Under the pieces are notes generated by a model that was not told the origin of the DNA, searched no databases, and saw only the letters and a program-made list of their open reading frames with translations. DNA of 64,000 bases, from assembly GCA_017470245.1 (NCBI GenBank), contig JAFUEV010000042.1, positions 1 to 64,000 of the forward strand, written 5' to 3'. Of the stretch, positions 16,770 through 24,874 are shown in pieces. Each line of letters starts with the position of its first letter. Positions within the stretch are counted from its first letter, which is position 1. The DNA comes from a bacterium. Its GTDB lineage: Bacteria; Cyanobacteriota; Vampirovibrionia; Gastranaerophilales; Gastranaerophilaceae. A program made the translations under genes and the position numbers.

Positions 16770-18143
16770 TTAGTTTTGAGCAAGCATTGCATTGATTGCA
16801 GCAGCCGCTCTTTTACCTGCACCCATTGCGTTAATTGCAGTAGATGAACCTGTTGGAGCAACGTCTCCACCTGCATAAATACAATCAACCGAGGTTTTTC
16901 CTGTTTCTGCTTCAATTACAATGTAGCCTTTTTTATCTGTTGTTAAATTCATATCATCTCTTAACATAGATGCTTGAATTGTAGGATTTGGACCGGTACC
17001 TAATGCAACAACTACTGTATCTACATCAAGATCAATAGTTTTACCTGTCGGGATTGGTTTTCTTCTTCCTGATTCATCAGGTTCACCAAGTTCCATTATT
17101 TCAAATTGCATGCCTGCAACATAACCGTCTTTATTATATATTTCTTTTGGTGCGTGTAAGAATTGGAATACAACACCTTCTTCTTTTGCGTGACGAATTT
17201 CTTCAAGTCTTGCAGGAAGTTCAGCTTCTGTTCTTCTGTATACAATATATACTTTTTTGAAACCAACTCTTACTGCGACTCTTGCAGCATCCATTGCTAC
17301 GTTACCGCCACCTATAACAGCAACTTTTTCACCTACTCGAATAGGAGTAGCTGTTTCTTCCAGGTTTGCCTGCATTAAATTTACCCTTGTTAAAAATTCG
17401 TTAGCAGAATATACTCCGTTTAAATTTTCTCCCGGTATGCCCATCATTTTGGGAAGTCCTGCGCCTGAACCTATCACAATTGCATCAAATCCATCTTCTT
17501 TCAACTGTTTAACGGTAATAGATTTACCTACAACAACATTGGTTACAAATTTAACTCCCATAGATTTTAAATTTTCTATTTCTTTATCAAGGAATTTTCT
17601 CGGTAATCTAAATGGAGGGATACCATACCTTAGTACACCGCCAAGTTTATGAAGTGCCTCAAAAACAACAACTTCATGTCCTGCACGTCTTAAATCTGCT
17701 GCAGCAGTTATTCCCGCACAACCTGAGCCTATAATTGCAACTTTCTTGCCTGTTTCTTTTATTTCTCCTACCTTTAAGGATGTAGAGTCACCGACATATC
17801 TTTCTAATGCACCTATTGCTATAGGTTCTGATTTTATTCCTAGTACACATTTCCCTTCACATTGACGTTCTTGAGGGCAAACTCTTCCGCATACGGATGG
17901 TAATAAGCTGGATTCTCTAATAACTTCACCTGCTTTTTCAATATTTCCTTCTTTTACTTCGTGAATAAATGCCGGAATATTAATATTTACCGGACATCCT
18001 TGTACACATCTCGGATTTTTACAATTTAAGCATCTTGCTGCTTCTAATTTTGCCTGTTCGTCCGTTAAATTAGATTCTACCGCATCAAAATTTGTGCGTC
18101 TTATCATAGGATCTTGTTCATGTTGTCTTTGTCTTACTGCCAT
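16770..18143 (-). CDS. gltA: Glutamate-synthase small-subunit-like flavoprotein (GltD/GltA or NfnB type)
   Basis: A 457-residue FAD/NAD(P) oxidoreductase with two N-terminal [4Fe-4S] sites: CLNCKNPRCVQGCP and CGRVCPQERQCEGKC (residues 35-100). The FAD Rossmann loop is VAIIGSGCAGITAA (about 133) and the NAD(P) loop VAVIGGGNVAMDAARVAV (about 275). The C-terminal YAGGDVAPTGSSTAINAMGAG is the FAD-closing motif. The family includes glutamate synthase small subunits, NfnB (transhydrogenase) and SudA (sulfide dehydrogenase). No large GltB or NfnA partner is adjacent, so the reaction is unclear. An inverted repeat overlaps the likely promoter. Confidence 0.88.
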   Translation of the reverse strand: MAVRQRQHEQDPMIRRTNFDAVESNLTDEQAKLEAARCLNCKNPRCVQGCPVNINIPAFIHEVKEGNIEKAGEVIRESSLLPSVCGRVCPQERQCEGKCVLGIKSEPIAIGALERYVGDSTSLKVGEIKETGKKVAIIGSGCAGITAAADLRRAGHEVVVFEALHKLGGVLRYGIPPFRLPRKFLDKEIENLKSMGVKFVTNVVVGKSITVKQLKEDGFDAIVIGSGAGLPKMMGIPGENLNGVYSANEFLTRVNLMQANLEETATPIRVGEKVAVIGGGNVAMDAARVAVRVGFKKVYIVYRRTEAELPARLEEIRHAKEEGVVFQFLHAPKEIYNKDGYVAGMQFEIMELGEPDESGRRKPIPTGKTIDLDVDTVVVALGTGPNPTIQASMLRDDMNLTTDKKGYIVIEAETGKTSVDCIYAGGDVAPTGSSTAINAMGAGKRAAAAINAMLAQN

Positions 18144-18168
18144 TATATTTTATCCTTTTTGTTTCATA

Positions 18169-18194
18169 GTGTATAAATTAATTATACTATACAC
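18169..18194 (-). promoter_or_regulatory. Operator-like inverted repeat over a -10 box upstream of the gltA-like gene
   Basis: GTGTATA (18169-18175) is inverted as TATACAC (18188-18194), with an inner near-palindrome. On the minus strand a perfect TATAAT lies inside, so a protein bound here would block initiation. The role is inferred. Confidence 0.4.
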
Positions 18195-18319
18195 ATTTAT
18201 TTATGTGTTTTGTGTAAACTTTTTATTTATTATATTTTTTGCACGCTAATTTTTGAAAATACAGCAAAACAATAGTTTTTTAGAAAAAATATTGTTTATT
18301 TTCTTCATTCAATATAATG

Positions 18320-18359
18320 AAAAATAAAAATCGGAGTTTAAACTCCGATTTTTATTTTT
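18320..18359. terminator. Perfect 40-base palindrome, terminator overlapping a stop codon
   Basis: Each base from 18320 to 18339 is complementary to its mirror at 18340-18359, with a GC-containing core CGGAGTTT/AAACTCCG and long A/T arms. The stop codon of the minus-strand gene (18352-18354) lies inside the arm. Confidence 0.8.
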
Positions 18360-18675
18360 TATCTTGTGCTTCAATATATGTAACAATGGCTGATTTTACA
18401 CTTGGGCGCTCATACCAATCTCGTATAAATCTTTCAAGCCCAAAACAACTTCCTTTTTCTTTTAGTCCTGTATTTGCATTGAATGCAGCTTCACACATAC
18501 CTATTTGAATAGTAAAACAAGCTTTTTTAGGATCTTTTACGTCAACATTAAAAGTTAAGGAACGAACTCTGCGTGTTCCGCCGCTTACTTTTTCTTCAAC
18601 CTCTTTCTTTGAACATAAAAAGTTAATCAAAGATTGTTCCAACTCTGAAAATACAGGATTCTTTCCTTCTGCCAT
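18352..18675 (-). CDS. Conserved-looking hypothetical protein, 107 aa
   Basis: A soluble protein with mixed alpha/beta character: an N-terminal helix (FSELEQSLINFL), beta strands (RRVRSLTFNVD and ACFTIQIGMCEAAF), and a C-terminal helical part with Trp-Tyr-Glu-Arg. There is no signal peptide. I recognise no family. It lies 13 bases downstream of sdaAA on the same strand and is probably transcribed with it. The terminator stem overlaps its stop codon. The dense, balanced composition suggests a real, folded protein. Confidence 0.7.
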   Translation of the reverse strand: MAEGKNPVFSELEQSLINFLCSKKEVEEKVSGGTRRVRSLTFNVDVKDPKKACFTIQIGMCEAAFNANTGLKEKGSCFGLERFIRDWYERPSVKSAIVTYIEAQDKK

Positions 18676-18688
18676 TTTTATTAAACTC

Positions 18689-19573
18689 CTAAGTTTTTGA
18701 TTTTAATGTCTCTTTTATTAATATTCCACATTTTGTAGTTGCTAAACCTCCTTGAGAAGTTTCTTTTAATAATGGTGACATTAATTGTCCCGTCTGTACC
18801 ATTGCATCTACAACTTCATCAGGTGGAATTTTTGTTTCTATGTCTGCTAAAGATATTTCGGCAGCCGTAATTGCATGAATAGCTAAAAACGAATTTCTTT
18901 TAACACAAGGTATTTCAACAAGCCCCGCTACCGGGTCACAAGTCAATCCAAGCAGATTTTTTAAAGCAAGTGCAGCAGCATTTATTATTTGTTTTGGTGT
19001 TCCGCCCATTATTTGTACAGCTGCAGCAGCACTCATAGCTGAAGCGACTCCGCATTCTGCCTGACATCCTGCAACTGCACCAGCCATTGCAACTTTTGTT
19101 GAAATAATATACCCTATTGTTCCTGCAGTTATAAGTGCATTTATTTCATCTTCTTTGTTGAGATGATATTCTTCTGATAAAGAAATAATTACGGCAGGAA
19201 CTATACCGCACGAACCTGCAGTCGGGCACGCTACAATCTTATTCATTCTTAAATTTTCTTCCATTGTCGCCAATGCATACAATGTTATTTTCTCAAAAAC
19301 GTGTCCAAATATAGCTTTTTTCTTGTAATATTTGGTTTTTAATTTTTCGCAATCATCGCCGCACAATCCGCTATAGGATTTTTCATTAGAGTTAAGACCG
19401 TTTTGTATAGCCGATTTCATAGCGAGTATGTTTTGATATACTTTATTTCTGACTGACTCAACCGTAATTTCAAAATCATACGCTTCTTTTTCCTGCATAA
19501 TTTCATAAATATTTTTTCCTGTATCTGTACAGGTTTTAAGCAATTTTTCAAATGTATTAATGCTATATTCCAA
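18689..19573 (-). CDS. sdaAA: L-serine dehydratase, alpha chain
   Basis: With the beta chain this oxygen-sensitive [4Fe-4S] enzyme turns L-serine into pyruvate and ammonia. The 294 residues match the alpha family. The cluster-binding and active-site segments CPTAGSCGIVPAVI, GCQAECGVASAMSAA and CDPVAGLVEIPC are all present, as is the C-terminal GGLATTKCG-type end. The beta chain is at 20826-21494 on the same strand, but an oppositely oriented gene separates them, so they are not one operon as in many Firmicutes. Confidence 0.95.
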   Translation of the reverse strand: MEYSINTFEKLLKTCTDTGKNIYEIMQEKEAYDFEITVESVRNKVYQNILAMKSAIQNGLNSNEKSYSGLCGDDCEKLKTKYYKKKAIFGHVFEKITLYALATMEENLRMNKIVACPTAGSCGIVPAVIISLSEEYHLNKEDEINALITAGTIGYIISTKVAMAGAVAGCQAECGVASAMSAAAAVQIMGGTPKQIINAAALALKNLLGLTCDPVAGLVEIPCVKRNSFLAIHAITAAEISLADIETKIPPDEVVDAMVQTGQLMSPLLKETSQGGLATTKCGILIKETLKSKT

Positions 19574-19701
19574 ATTATGCCTCTAACTCTAACATTTCTT
19601 GTTTATTATAAATAATTTTATCTATTATAACAAATTATGTAATATTGTGGTATTTTTATCATCTATTTGCAAATATCTTTCAAGAATAATAATATATTGT
19701 T

Positions 19702-20820
19702 ATGGAATATAAATTTTCAACACCTATGCCCTGTGATAAAGAGAAAATACAGGCATTAACAAAGATAAATAATGAAGTAGAAAAAAGCAAAATAACAAGT
19801 TTGTATTTTGCTTTACCTATAAATTCTCCTGAAAAAACAGGATTTGAACAACTACGAACTATAGATGAACAACATTTTTCTTTTGAAGATTTTATTCCAT
19901 ATATTGAATTAACCAAAAAGTCAGGATTTGATTTTATATATTTATTAAATTCTCCGAAACCATTATTATATGAAAGTGATTTTTTAGATGAACAACTGGA
20001 GAAGCTCGATAGTTTAATAAATAGACTTAGGAAACTTGGATGTTATAAGTATAGACTCTGTAATGTTCAACTTATTGACTATTTATCAAAAAAATATACT
20101 GATATAGAAATATATGCTTCTACATCACTGGAATATCAAAATATAAAGCAATATATAAATTTTATGGAATTATACCCTAATATAAAAGAAATTGTACCTG
20201 CCGTTGATTTGAATAAAAATTTCAAATTGTTAAAAAATTTAAAACAAAAATTCCCCGGACTTATAATAGAATTAATGGTCAATGAAGGTTGTTTATATTC
20301 TTGTCCGTTGAGGTATTTGCATAATTTGTCATTGCCATATTCAACACTAACTGATGAATATCAAAATAGTGACTTTTATACATTCTTTTTAAAAAGTTGT
20401 TTTAAACTAAGTGCAAAACATATTTATGAACATATATGTAACCATAATATTATTTATCCTTGGGAAATAGATGATTATGGAAAAATAGGAGTAGAAAATT
20501 TTAAAATTGTTGGTAGAAATGCGATTGGTATAGCTTTAAATAAATATGTTGAATATTATTTAGCTTTTTTTAAAGGTATAGATAACTATAATAATATAAA
20601 AAACATACCTATATATTATTTTAATCATTATTTTTCTGATGGAAGTCTACCGTTTACGGTTAATGAACTAAGAAAATACCTGCCAAATATCAAACATTTT
20701 AAGAAATATGGACATTTATGTTCAAGTTCTTGCGGGATTACTTGTAATTACTGTGAAAAATGTGCACAAAAGATACAAAAAGATTTTTCTAATAGAATGA
20801 AAAAATATATAAAATACTAA
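19702..20820 (+). CDS. Peptidase U32-like protein
   Basis: A 372-residue protein with the TIM-barrel-like layout of the U32 family. ELMVNEGCLYSCPLRYLH (about 196-213) matches the family's Asn-Glu-Gly-Cys-x-x-x-Cys-Pro-x-Arg segment, and PWEIDDYGKIGVENFKIVGR (about 254-273) matches the typical leader to Lys-Ile-x-Gly-Arg. The C-terminus has a Cys cluster (CSSSCGITCNYCEKC) that may hold a metal or Fe-S cluster. U32 proteins include collagenase-like peptidases and tRNA/ubiquinone hydroxylation factors; which one applies is unclear. No good RBS precedes the ATG. Confidence 0.75.
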   Translation: MEYKFSTPMPCDKEKIQALTKINNEVEKSKITSLYFALPINSPEKTGFEQLRTIDEQHFSFEDFIPYIELTKKSGFDFIYLLNSPKPLLYESDFLDEQLEKLDSLINRLRKLGCYKYRLCNVQLIDYLSKKYTDIEIYASTSLEYQNIKQYINFMELYPNIKEIVPAVDLNKNFKLLKNLKQKFPGLIIELMVNEGCLYSCPLRYLHNLSLPYSTLTDEYQNSDFYTFFLKSCFKLSAKHIYEHICNHNIIYPWEIDDYGKIGVENFKIVGRNAIGIALNKYVEYYLAFFKGIDNYNNIKNIPIYYFNHYFSDGSLPFTVNELRKYLPNIKHFKKYGHLCSSSCGITCNYCEKCAQKIQKDFSNRMKKYIKY

Positions 20821-20825
20821 TATCT

Positions 20826-21494
20826 CTATATTTCTAACTTTTTTATACTTCTTACAAAATATACATCATCTATAGAATTTATTGAAGAAATTATGCCGTC
20901 AGGTATTTGACTGTCCAAACAAATGCACATAGATGCTGTTTGTCCTCTTGCATTTCTGTCGCAATCCAACGAGGCTATATTTATATTTTCAGCCTGTATT
21001 AGAGCGGAAACTTTTGATATCATACCAGGTTTGTCTTTGTAAAAAAGGAGTAAAGTATTATATTCCCCTGAAATTTTTGTTGAAAAATCACCGATTTTAT
21101 CAATTTCAACATTACCGGCACCTACGGAATTTCCTGAAACAGTCATATTTATGCCACCTTCTAAGATAAAATCTACAGCATTAGGGTGTCTGTCCAAGTT
21201 ATGCTCATAAAGGTATTTATACTCAATATCTTTAGCTTCTTGAGTTTCAAAAACATTTTTTATTTTCTCGCTGTCAACACTATATCCGAGAAGTCCTGCC
21301 AATAAACCTTTATCTGTGCCGTGACCTTTCCCTGTTTGAGCAAAAGAATTATAAAGCACAAATGTAACTTTTTTAGGAGTCGCATTATATATATTTCTGA
21401 CCAATAGTCCCAATCTAACTGCGCCGGCAGTATGGGAACTGGAAGGTCCTGTCATTATTGGAGATATTACATCAAACAGTGAACGTTGTTTCAT
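20826..21494 (-). CDS. sdaAB: L-serine dehydratase, beta chain
   Basis: The 222-residue partner of SdaAA. MTGPSSSHTAGAVRLG near the N-terminus is the family signature. HGTDKGLLAGLLGY follows, and the C-terminus is an ACT-type regulatory domain (LLLFYKDKPGMISKVSALI, about 147 onward), which in this enzyme class senses serine. It converges on the U32-like gene, the two stops lying six bases apart. It is separate from sdaAA, implying independent promoters. Confidence 0.95.
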   Translation of the reverse strand: MKQRSLFDVISPIMTGPSSSHTAGAVRLGLLVRNIYNATPKKVTFVLYNSFAQTGKGHGTDKGLLAGLLGYSVDSEKIKNVFETQEAKDIEYKYLYEHNLDRHPNAVDFILEGGINMTVSGNSVGAGNVEIDKIGDFSTKISGEYNTLLLFYKDKPGMISKVSALIQAENINIASLDCDRNARGQTASMCICLDSQIPDGIISSINSIDDVYFVRSIKKLEI

Positions 21495-21544
21495 AAGTTC
21501 ATTATACGATTTTTCATATTTAATGCCAATTTTTAAAAAATTGC

Positions 21545-21572
21545 AAAAAAAAAAGCTCTTTTTTCAAAGAGC
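21545..21572 (-). terminator. Strong intrinsic terminator, minus strand
   Basis: GCTCTTT pairs with AAAGAGC around TTTC. On the minus strand it is followed by about ten T, the classic layout, although no protein gene runs into it. Confidence 0.75.
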
Positions 21573-21673
21573 GTTAACTAGGTTAGTTTTGGTAGATAGT
21601 TGTTCAGTTTTAGACTTTTATGAGTCTTACATTTTCTCTAATGACCGTGAAAAAATTTATATGCGCTTTTTGT
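21545..21673 (-). ncRNA. Candidate small RNA with its own promoter and terminator
   Basis: No coding frame of note lies in this 280-base gap on the minus strand. A good promoter at 21680-21707 points leftward, and a hairpin with a ten-T tail at 21545-21572 ends the transcript, giving an RNA of about 130 nt. A second short stem (AGACT/AGTCT) lies in the middle. No match to 6S, SRP, tmRNA or RNase P was seen. It lies upstream of sdaAB on the same strand but stops before it, since the sdaAB start is at 21494. Confidence 0.5.
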
Positions 21674-21679
21674 TTAATA

Positions 21680-21707
21680 ATTTTACATAACTTTACAAAT
21701 TTGACAA
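21680..21707 (-). promoter_or_regulatory. Promoter of the candidate small RNA
   Basis: On the minus strand, TTGTCA (21702-21707) and TAAAAT (21680-21685) are 16 bases apart. The plus strand carries an overlapping TTGACA at 21701-21706 with a poor -10, possibly for the 43-residue gene. Confidence 0.5.
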
Positions 21708-21777
21708 AAAATCCCTAAAGTTATGTTTTCATTTGCCGATAAATTAATTATTCGGATTTAATTGAAAGGATATTTTA

Positions 21778-21909
21778 ATGTACTATAATTCAGTTTGGCC
21801 GGGTGCCTACAGTTTTAAAAATGAAATTAAGTTATTTACAACTTGGTTTAAAAATCAAATTGATATTATCCTTCGCAAAATAGAAGAAACCGAACAAAAA
21901 TTAGGTTAA
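21778..21909 (+). CDS. Small protein, 43 aa
   Basis: ATG 21778 follows GAAAGGATATTTT. The 43-residue product starts MYYNSVWPGAYSFK and continues as an amphipathic helix rich in Ile, Lys and Glu (IDIILRKIEETEQKLG). There is no membrane span. The separate RBS and coding-like composition support it, but no homolog is known to me. It lies 65 bases upstream of comM on the same strand and may share its transcript. Confidence 0.55.
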   Translation: MYYNSVWPGAYSFKNEIKLFTTWFKNQIDIILRKIEETEQKLG

Positions 21910-21973
21910 TTTCTTGATTGTAATATTCTTATGCTATATACTTTCTATATTAGTTAGTATATGGATTTGAATT

Positions 21974-23515
21974 GTGATATCACAGATTTTAACTGCTTGT
22001 GTAATAGGACTTGATGTATACAAAATACTTGTGGAAGTGGATATAAATAACTCACTTCCTGCAGTTGCTATAGTCGGATTGCCTGATATGTCTGTTACGG
22101 AAGCAAGAGAAAGAGTACGTTCCGCAATTAAAAATTCTGGATTTGAGTTTCCCAATAAAAAGATTGTGGTTAATCTGGCACCTGCTGATATAAAAAAAAT
22201 CGGGAGTTATTATGATTTGCCCATAGCAATCGGTATTCTTTCAAAAACTAATACTATAGAAACAACAGATTTTAAAGATATAGCTTTTATAGGAGAATTA
22301 TCTTTGGATGGTTCCGTTCGTGCAGTATCCGGAGTACTTCCTATCGCTGCAGGACTGAAGGAACAAGGAATAAAAACTCTGGTTGTTCCGTTTGATAATG
22401 CAAAAGAAGCAGCTATTATAGACGGATTAACCGTAATAGGTGCAAAAACATTAACGGAAATAGTAAATCATTTTAATACTTCTTCTCCGGAACATAAAAA
22501 AATCGAACCGACCGTAGTTAATGTCAATGAATATATGCAGCAAAAAACAGAACAAGACGGTTATTTTGATTTCAAAGATGTTAAAGGACAAATAAAAGCT
22601 AAAAAAGCTATGGAAATAGCTGCTGCAGGAGCTCATAATCTTTTAATGTCAGGACCTCCCGGTTCCGGAAAAACTTTGTTGGCAAAGTGTTTTTCTTCAA
22701 TACTTCCTCCTTTAACTTTTGATGAATCAATTGAACTTACAAAAATATACAGTATTTCAGGGTTAGTAAATCCGAATAAACCGTTGATTACGACTCGTCC
22801 ATTCAGAAGTGTACATCATACAGCTTCCGCAATCGGGATAATAGGCGGTGGAACAAATCCAAAACCCGGAGAAATAACGCTAGCGCATAGAGGTGTTTTA
22901 TTTCTTGATGAATTTGTTGAATTTCCGAGAAATGTATTAGAAGTATTAAGGCAGCCTTTAGAAGACGGAAAAATTGTTATTGCAAGAGCCAAAACAAGAA
23001 TGGAATTTCCTTCTGATTTTGTTTTACTTGCGGCTATGAATCCTTGTCCTTGCGGATATTTAGGAGATAGTGAAAAACATTGTACATGTAGCGAATATCA
23101 AATAAAACAGTACCGTTCAAAATTATCAGGTCCTTTATTGGACAGAATTGACATAGTTATTGATGTTCCAAGATTAAAACTTGATGAATTAATGAATAAA
23201 ACATCCGTAAAGGCAGAAACTTCAGAGCAAATCCGAGAACGTGTAGTAAAAGCAAGAAATATTCAATTGGAAAGATATAAAGGATTAGGAATATATACTA
23301 ATTCGGAACTAACTCCCAAATTGATAAAAAAATATTGTCAATTGGATGAAGCAAGTTCTATGCTTATAAAAAATGCCGTAAGGAAATTTAACCTTTCGGC
23401 AAGAGCTTATGACAGACTTCTAAAACTGGCAAGAACAATTGCTGATTTAGAAGCCAGTGAAAATATTCAACCTCAACATATAGCACAAGCTATTCAATAT
23501 AGATCAAATGCATAA
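21974..23515 (+). CDS. comM: ComM/YifB family Mg-chelatase-like AAA+ ATPase
   Basis: A 513-residue ATPase. ComM promotes branch migration of DNA taken up during natural transformation. The N-terminal ribosomal-S5-like/Lon-like domain (1-180) begins ISQILTACVIGLDVYKI. The Walker A is SGPPGSGKTLLAK (about 226) and Walker B LFLDEFVEF (about 311). A Cys-rich insert NPCPCGYLG...CTC (about 357) and the C-terminal arginine-rich lid are typical. The start is GTG. No other competence genes adjoin it, though a pseudopilin is encoded at 52.2 kb. Confidence 0.93.
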   Translation: MISQILTACVIGLDVYKILVEVDINNSLPAVAIVGLPDMSVTEARERVRSAIKNSGFEFPNKKIVVNLAPADIKKIGSYYDLPIAIGILSKTNTIETTDFKDIAFIGELSLDGSVRAVSGVLPIAAGLKEQGIKTLVVPFDNAKEAAIIDGLTVIGAKTLTEIVNHFNTSSPEHKKIEPTVVNVNEYMQQKTEQDGYFDFKDVKGQIKAKKAMEIAAAGAHNLLMSGPPGSGKTLLAKCFSSILPPLTFDESIELTKIYSISGLVNPNKPLITTRPFRSVHHTASAIGIIGGGTNPKPGEITLAHRGVLFLDEFVEFPRNVLEVLRQPLEDGKIVIARAKTRMEFPSDFVLLAAMNPCPCGYLGDSEKHCTCSEYQIKQYRSKLSGPLLDRIDIVIDVPRLKLDELMNKTSVKAETSEQIRERVVKARNIQLERYKGLGIYTNSELTPKLIKKYCQLDEASSMLIKNAVRKFNLSARAYDRLLKLARTIADLEASENIQPQHIAQAIQYRSNA

Positions 23516-23519
23516 TTTT

Positions 23520-24251
23520 TTATTTCTTTATAATTATATATACGGGGTTATAAGTCAGAATAAGTATATTATTTTTTGAAAAATTTTCTCTATACTGTTC
23601 TTCATTGTTTTTTAAAACGGTTTTTGTTAAAGTGCATTCTTTTAAAGAATTAGCTCCCGTATATTTTATATGCTGCAATATGTCTTTTAGACAATCAAAT
23701 TCAAGTTCAACAGTTTCTTCTATAACGTTATAAGTTTTATATATCTTTAAACATTCTTGCAATTCACTCATAACATAAGTTTTTTCTTTTATATCAAATA
23801 TATTTTTTATTTCTTTTAAGTTCATATCACCAAAGATAGAAACGGCAAGAACTCCGCATTTATTAAGACATCCGTATAATTTATCTATAACTTTGTTAAT
23901 ATCATTACACCATTGCAAACAAGCATTGGAAACAATTAAATCAAATTTTTTATCTATACTAATAGTTTCAATATCACCTGATATAAAAGTATAATCCAAT
24001 AAAATATTATCTATATATTTTTTTGATTCGGCAACTATATCATTGACCCAAATTTGGTCAAATTTAACATTTTCGGATATTTGTTTTGTTAAAATTCCTG
24101 TTGAACAACCTATTTCAAATACGGAAGAAAATTCTTTTTCAGGTAACAATTCAATAAGTTTAGCAGCCATTTCTTTTTGAACGATTGCATTATCATCATA
24201 GGTAGTCAGGCTTTTTTTAAAACGACGTTTAACGAGTGATTTATCTATCAT
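23520..24251 (-). CDS. bioC: Malonyl-ACP O-methyltransferase
   Basis: BioC methylates malonyl-ACP so that the fatty-acid machinery can build the pimeloyl chain of biotin. It is a 243-residue SAM-dependent methyltransferase: VFEIGCSTGILTKQI is the SAM-binding motif I, with LIVSNACLQWCND further on, both typical of BioC. The N-terminus KRRFKKSLTTYDDNAIVQKEMA matches the family's short leader. Its start overlaps the bioG stop by four bases (ATGA), so the two are translationally coupled. Confidence 0.88.
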   Translation of the reverse strand: MIDKSLVKRRFKKSLTTYDDNAIVQKEMAAKLIELLPEKEFSSVFEIGCSTGILTKQISENVKFDQIWVNDIVAESKKYIDNILLDYTFISGDIETISIDKKFDLIVSNACLQWCNDINKVIDKLYGCLNKCGVLAVSIFGDMNLKEIKNIFDIKEKTYVMSELQECLKIYKTYNVIEETVELEFDCLKDILQHIKYTGANSLKECTLTKTVLKNNEEQYRENFSKNNILILTYNPVYIIIKK

Positions 24252-24874
24252 AATAATTCACTCCAGTTTTTATATTTGTCAAAAATATAATGAGCACTCT
24301 GAATTTCAACAATAGGTGTATTTTGTTCTTCCCAATATTTATACATATTTTTATAAGGGAATATTCTGTCTTTTGTTGATAATATTGCTTTATTAAATTT
24401 AAAATAATTTTGTATTTTTAAATCTCTAATAGAAATAAGTTCCTGTTTTAATTCTTCCTTAGGACGTGTACAATATCCTTTTAAATCAACAACCGGAGAT
24501 ATTTTTTTAAAAAATTTAGAACAAGTTAAGTCGTTAAAATTTTCAACTGTAAGATTATATGCCGCAATTGGGATACCGTAATTATCATCAATAGGTTTTT
24601 GTGTTCCGTTTATTGCTATAAACTTATCAAAAGAGTTGAATTTCTCGTAGAAAAAATTACAAACATATACACCCATTGACCAACCGATAAGGTATTTTTT
24701 CTCATAAGATGAGAAATCAAAATCTAAAGGTTCAAATGTTCTGTAATCACAAAATGTTAAAATATCATAGTCGGAACAGTCAAGATTTCTGACAATATTA
24801 TCATCCATTCCCCAACCGTTAAAAAATACTATTAATTCGTTATTATTTCCTTTATTTAACCAATTATATTGCAT
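24248..24874 (-). CDS. bioG: Pimeloyl-ACP methyl ester esterase, BioG type
   Basis: BioG removes the methyl group added by BioC once the pimeloyl chain is complete, doing the job of BioH. The 208 residues fit the DUF452/BioG family: an early FFNGWGMDD oxyanion loop, nucleophile Ser in IGWSMGVYV (about 78-86), and a late catalytic His in IQSAHYIFDKY. Its position between bioF and bioC confirms the role. It overlaps bioF by one base and bioC by four. Confidence 0.85.
   Translation of the reverse strand: MQYNWLNKGNNNELIVFFNGWGMDDNIVRNLDCSDYDILTFCDYRTFEPLDFDFSSYEKKYLIGWSMGVYVCNFFYEKFNSFDKFIAINGTQKPIDDNYGIPIAAYNLTVENFNDLTCSKFFKKISPVVDLKGYCTRPKEELKQELISIRDLKIQNYFKFNKAILSTKDRIFPYKNMYKYWEEQNTPIVEIQSAHYIFDKYKNWSELL

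Noticed and set aside
17054-17652. Three plus-strand frames opposite the gltA-like gene
   Set aside because: They lie within a well-identified enzyme gene on the other strand and show no coding signals.
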